Shown piece after piece: positions 4,402 through 6,142 of a DNA stretch of 6,142 nt (position 1 is the stretch's first letter; the number at the start of each line of letters is the position of its first letter). A model generated the notes under the pieces. It did no database searches. It was not told the origin of the DNA and saw nothing but the letters and a program-made list of their open reading frames with translations. The stretch is from contig JAHHRG010000083.1 of NCBI GenBank assembly GCA_020025965.1, positions 1-6,142 of the forward strand, given 5' to 3'. This DNA comes from Sutterella sp. (GTDB lineage Bacteria > Pseudomonadota > Gammaproteobacteria > Burkholderiales > Burkholderiaceae_F). A program made the translations under genes and the position numbers.

Positions 4402-6142
4402 TCAGTCTTTCGAGATTGTCGTTGCCTGTCGAAGTGCTTTTTCCGCTGTTCTGATACGCGATTGAACGTTCTCAACCGACTCCGTGAAGTCGCAGGAGAG
4501 TCCGTCGTCGTTGCCAAAGAGACTGCAGCCGAAGAACGCATGCCCCGTTGCTTTTTGATGCCGTTTCCTCAGAAAACCGATGCCGCATTTCGGGCAGTGA
4601 AGTTCGAGATGCGAACACTCGGGGTTCAAGCAATAACGTCCCGTGTCGTTCTCATCGAGCGGAGAGCCGCAGTCGGGGCAGGTCGGGAAGAACTGCCCGC
4701 AGGTGGCACTGTTGGTGCAGACGAAATAGGGCTTTCCGTCACGGGCTTTTTGCTTGGAGAGAAGTCCGAGACCGCAGTGCGGACAACGGGTGTGAGGATC
4801 GTCGCCCACGCTTTTTAAGAGTTCGGGCGAAGCCGTGCGACGCAATTCCGACATAAAGAGCGACTCGCGTTCGCCGTCATAGAGCATGACAAGGAAATGC
4901 TTCGCACGGGTCATGGCGACGTAAAAAAGGCGACGCTCTTCGGCAAAGGGGTAGGTTTCCGATATCGGCAGAACGGCTTCGACGATCTGATCGCCTTCGC
5001 GCTCCGACGGGAAGACTTCCGCATCGTTCCCGACCATGATGACGTAGTCGGCTTCAAGGCCTTTCGCGGCATGAACGGTTCGGTAATGAATCTCCAGCTC
5101 CGGGAAACGTCGGCGCAGTTCGGCAACCGTCGGGCATTCTCGCAGTGCCGGCATATTTTCCCAGCGGCGTCTGCCAAGGAGCATCACGCGGTTCATTTGA
5201 CCGTCGCGTTCTTTCGCTTTCTTCGCAAAGATCGTGAGATAGACCTCAATCGCCATGCGGTACGCACGTGCGGGCGGAAAGCCGGCACGTTTGAGCGTTT
5301 TTTCTTCGTCCGTCATCGTCTCGTCGCAAGGGACGAACGAACGGATATCTCGCATCAGCGCACAAGGGTAGCCGGCGGGCTTGAGGGAATGCAGGTCTTT
5401 TTTTAGCTGTGCGGGATTCTTCGTCACAAAGTCGGCGGTCAGCTTGTGAAGTTCTTCCGGATAGCGATAGGTCGTATCCAGTTGCAGGACGGTTCCGCGG
5501 CCGAAAAAGGTCTCGAAGGCCGAGACGTAACGCGTATCGGACCCAGAGAATCGGTAAATCGACTGCCAGTCGTCGCCCACGGCAAAGAGTTTGGTCCCGT
5601 CACCCGCTTCCAAGAGTGCCGTGAGAAGTCTCGCACGCGAGCGGCTGATGTCTTGGAATTCGTCAACGAGGATGAACTTATAAGGGAGCTGCATGCCGCT
5701 TTCGACCTTATGCGCAGCCTCGACAATCATGTCGCCGAAGTCAAGCGCATTTTCTTCGGCGAGGTGTGCTTCGTAAGCGAACAAAATCGGCTCGAAGACA
5801 GTCCAGAACGCGGCAAAGCGATCAGTATCCAGTCCGCGGGAATGGGCTTCTCTTTTCAATTCGTCGGGTGTCATCCCCGATTCTTTCAAGAGCGGAAGGA
5901 AAGTGCGAACGAGCGTCAGGAAGCTTTGCCAACGAGGCGATAGAGCCGTGTCCTCGGTGAGTAGATTGTTGCAGAAAGCGTGTGTTTCCCTCGGACGCAC
6001 GGGGATCCCGGCGGCCTCCGGGGCTGCCTGCGCCACGGGATCGCACTGTTCCGGATCTGTTCCCCAGCGGCAGCATCCTGCTGGAAACGGGAGCGTCGGG
6101 GACGCTGTCAGTGATTGGAATGCTCCTGGGAGGAATCTCCGG
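4402..6142 (-). CDS. helD: HelD-like (helicase IV) DNA helicase with zinc-ribbon tail, 5' end cut by window edge
   Basis: ATP-dependent 3'-5' DNA helicase of the UvrD/Rep superfamily. Numbering from the GTG at 6034-6036: motif II VDEFQDI (124-130), motif III VGDDWQSIYRFSGSD (153-167), motif IV TTYR (188-191), motif V TVHAAKGLEADYVI (320-333) and motif VI EERRLFYVAMTRAK (366-379). The stretches LFAVGDDWQ-IYRFSG and NPAQLKKDLHSL closely match what I know of E. coli helicase IV. The Walker A motif and motif Ia are absent. The true start must therefore lie beyond the window, and the frame is indeed open to the edge; the GTG at 6034 is not a credible start. After the helicase core come three C4 zinc ribbons (Cys 418/421/440/446, 453/456/469/474 and 481/484/504/515) of topoisomerase I C-terminal type, likely DNA-binding, which E. 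coli HelD lacks. The stop TGA is at 4402-4404. The segment 6037-6142 does not look helicase-like (see findings). Confidence 0.88.
   Translation of the reverse strand, partial: RRFLPGAFQSLTASPTLPFPAGCCRWGTDPEQCDPVAQAAPEAAGIPVRPRETHAFCNNLLTEDTALSPRWQSFLTLVRTFLPLLKESGMTPDELKREAHSRGLDTDRFAAFWTVFEPILFAYEAHLAEENALDFGDMIVEAAHKVESGMQLPYKFILVDEFQDISRSRARLLTALLEAGDGTKLFAVGDDWQSIYRFSGSDTRYVSAFETFFGRGTVLQLDTTYRYPEELHKLTADFVTKNPAQLKKDLHSLKPAGYPCALMRDIRSFVPCDETMTDEEKTLKRAGFPPARAYRMAIEVYLTIFAKKAKERDGQMNRVMLLGRRRWENMPALRECPTVAELRRRFPELEIHYRTVHAAKGLEADYVIMVGNDAEVFPSEREGDQIVEAVLPISETYPFAEERRLFYVAMTRAKHFLVMLYDGERESLFMSELRRTASPELLKSVGDDPHTRCPHCGLGLLSKQKARDGKPYFVCTNSATCGQFFPTCPDCGSPLDENDTGRYCLNPECSHLELHCPKCGIGFLRKRHQKATGHAFFGCSLFGNDDGLSCDFTESVENVQSRIRTAEKALRQATTISKD

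Noticed and set aside
4310..4409. Direct repeat ATTCAGTCTT at 4310-4319 and 4400-4409
   Set aside because: Only 10 bp, one copy overlaps the helicase stop codon, and there is no integrase or mobile gene nearby to make it an attachment site.
4384..5943. Several plus-strand frames of 100-170 codons opposite the helicase
   Set aside because: None has a recognisable motif, and all lie antisense to clear helicase motifs and zinc ribbons.

Overview
The window reads as an ordinary chromosomal stretch of a Gram-negative proteobacterium. Support for this is a FeoA/FeoB ferrous-iron uptake pair, a HelD-type (helicase IV) UvrD-superfamily helicase and an exported FMN-binding-like protein. A gut or animal-associated betaproteobacterium (Sutterellaceae-like) is my guess from overall protein style only; no RNA gene or marker fixes the taxonomy. 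I see no tRNA, rRNA, CRISPR array, insertion sequence or phage gene.

Left third (1-2220, minus strand): a feoA-feoB operon, with feoB running off the left edge. Its promoter region carries a perfect 15-bp palindrome of Fur-box geometry. This sits exactly in the spacer between the best -35 and -10 matches, so iron-dependent repression is the natural reading.

Middle (2221-3773): an AT-rich, gene-poor gap of about 575 bp, then a plus-strand gene for a protein with a C-terminal DUF4357-like region. Its N-terminal half keeps the outline of the GIY-YIG/DUF4357 family, but the GIY and YIG signatures appear to be lost. A long hairpin (3734-3773) separates it from the convergent gene and looks like a shared, bidirectional terminator.

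Right (3787-6142, minus strand): a small secreted protein resembling one and a half FMN_bind domains, with an altered flavin-attachment motif. Its leader holds several possible hairpins. Upstream on the same strand is the C-terminal two thirds of a HelD-like helicase ending in three C4 zinc ribbons. The helicase frame stays open to the right edge, but the last ~100 bases do not read convincingly as helicase.

The genes do not form one system. The only clear functional unit is feoAB. The most interesting items are the apparently catalytically dead GIY-YIG/DUF4357 protein and the shortened FMN_bind-like exported protein. I found nothing that I could honestly call a new multi-gene system.
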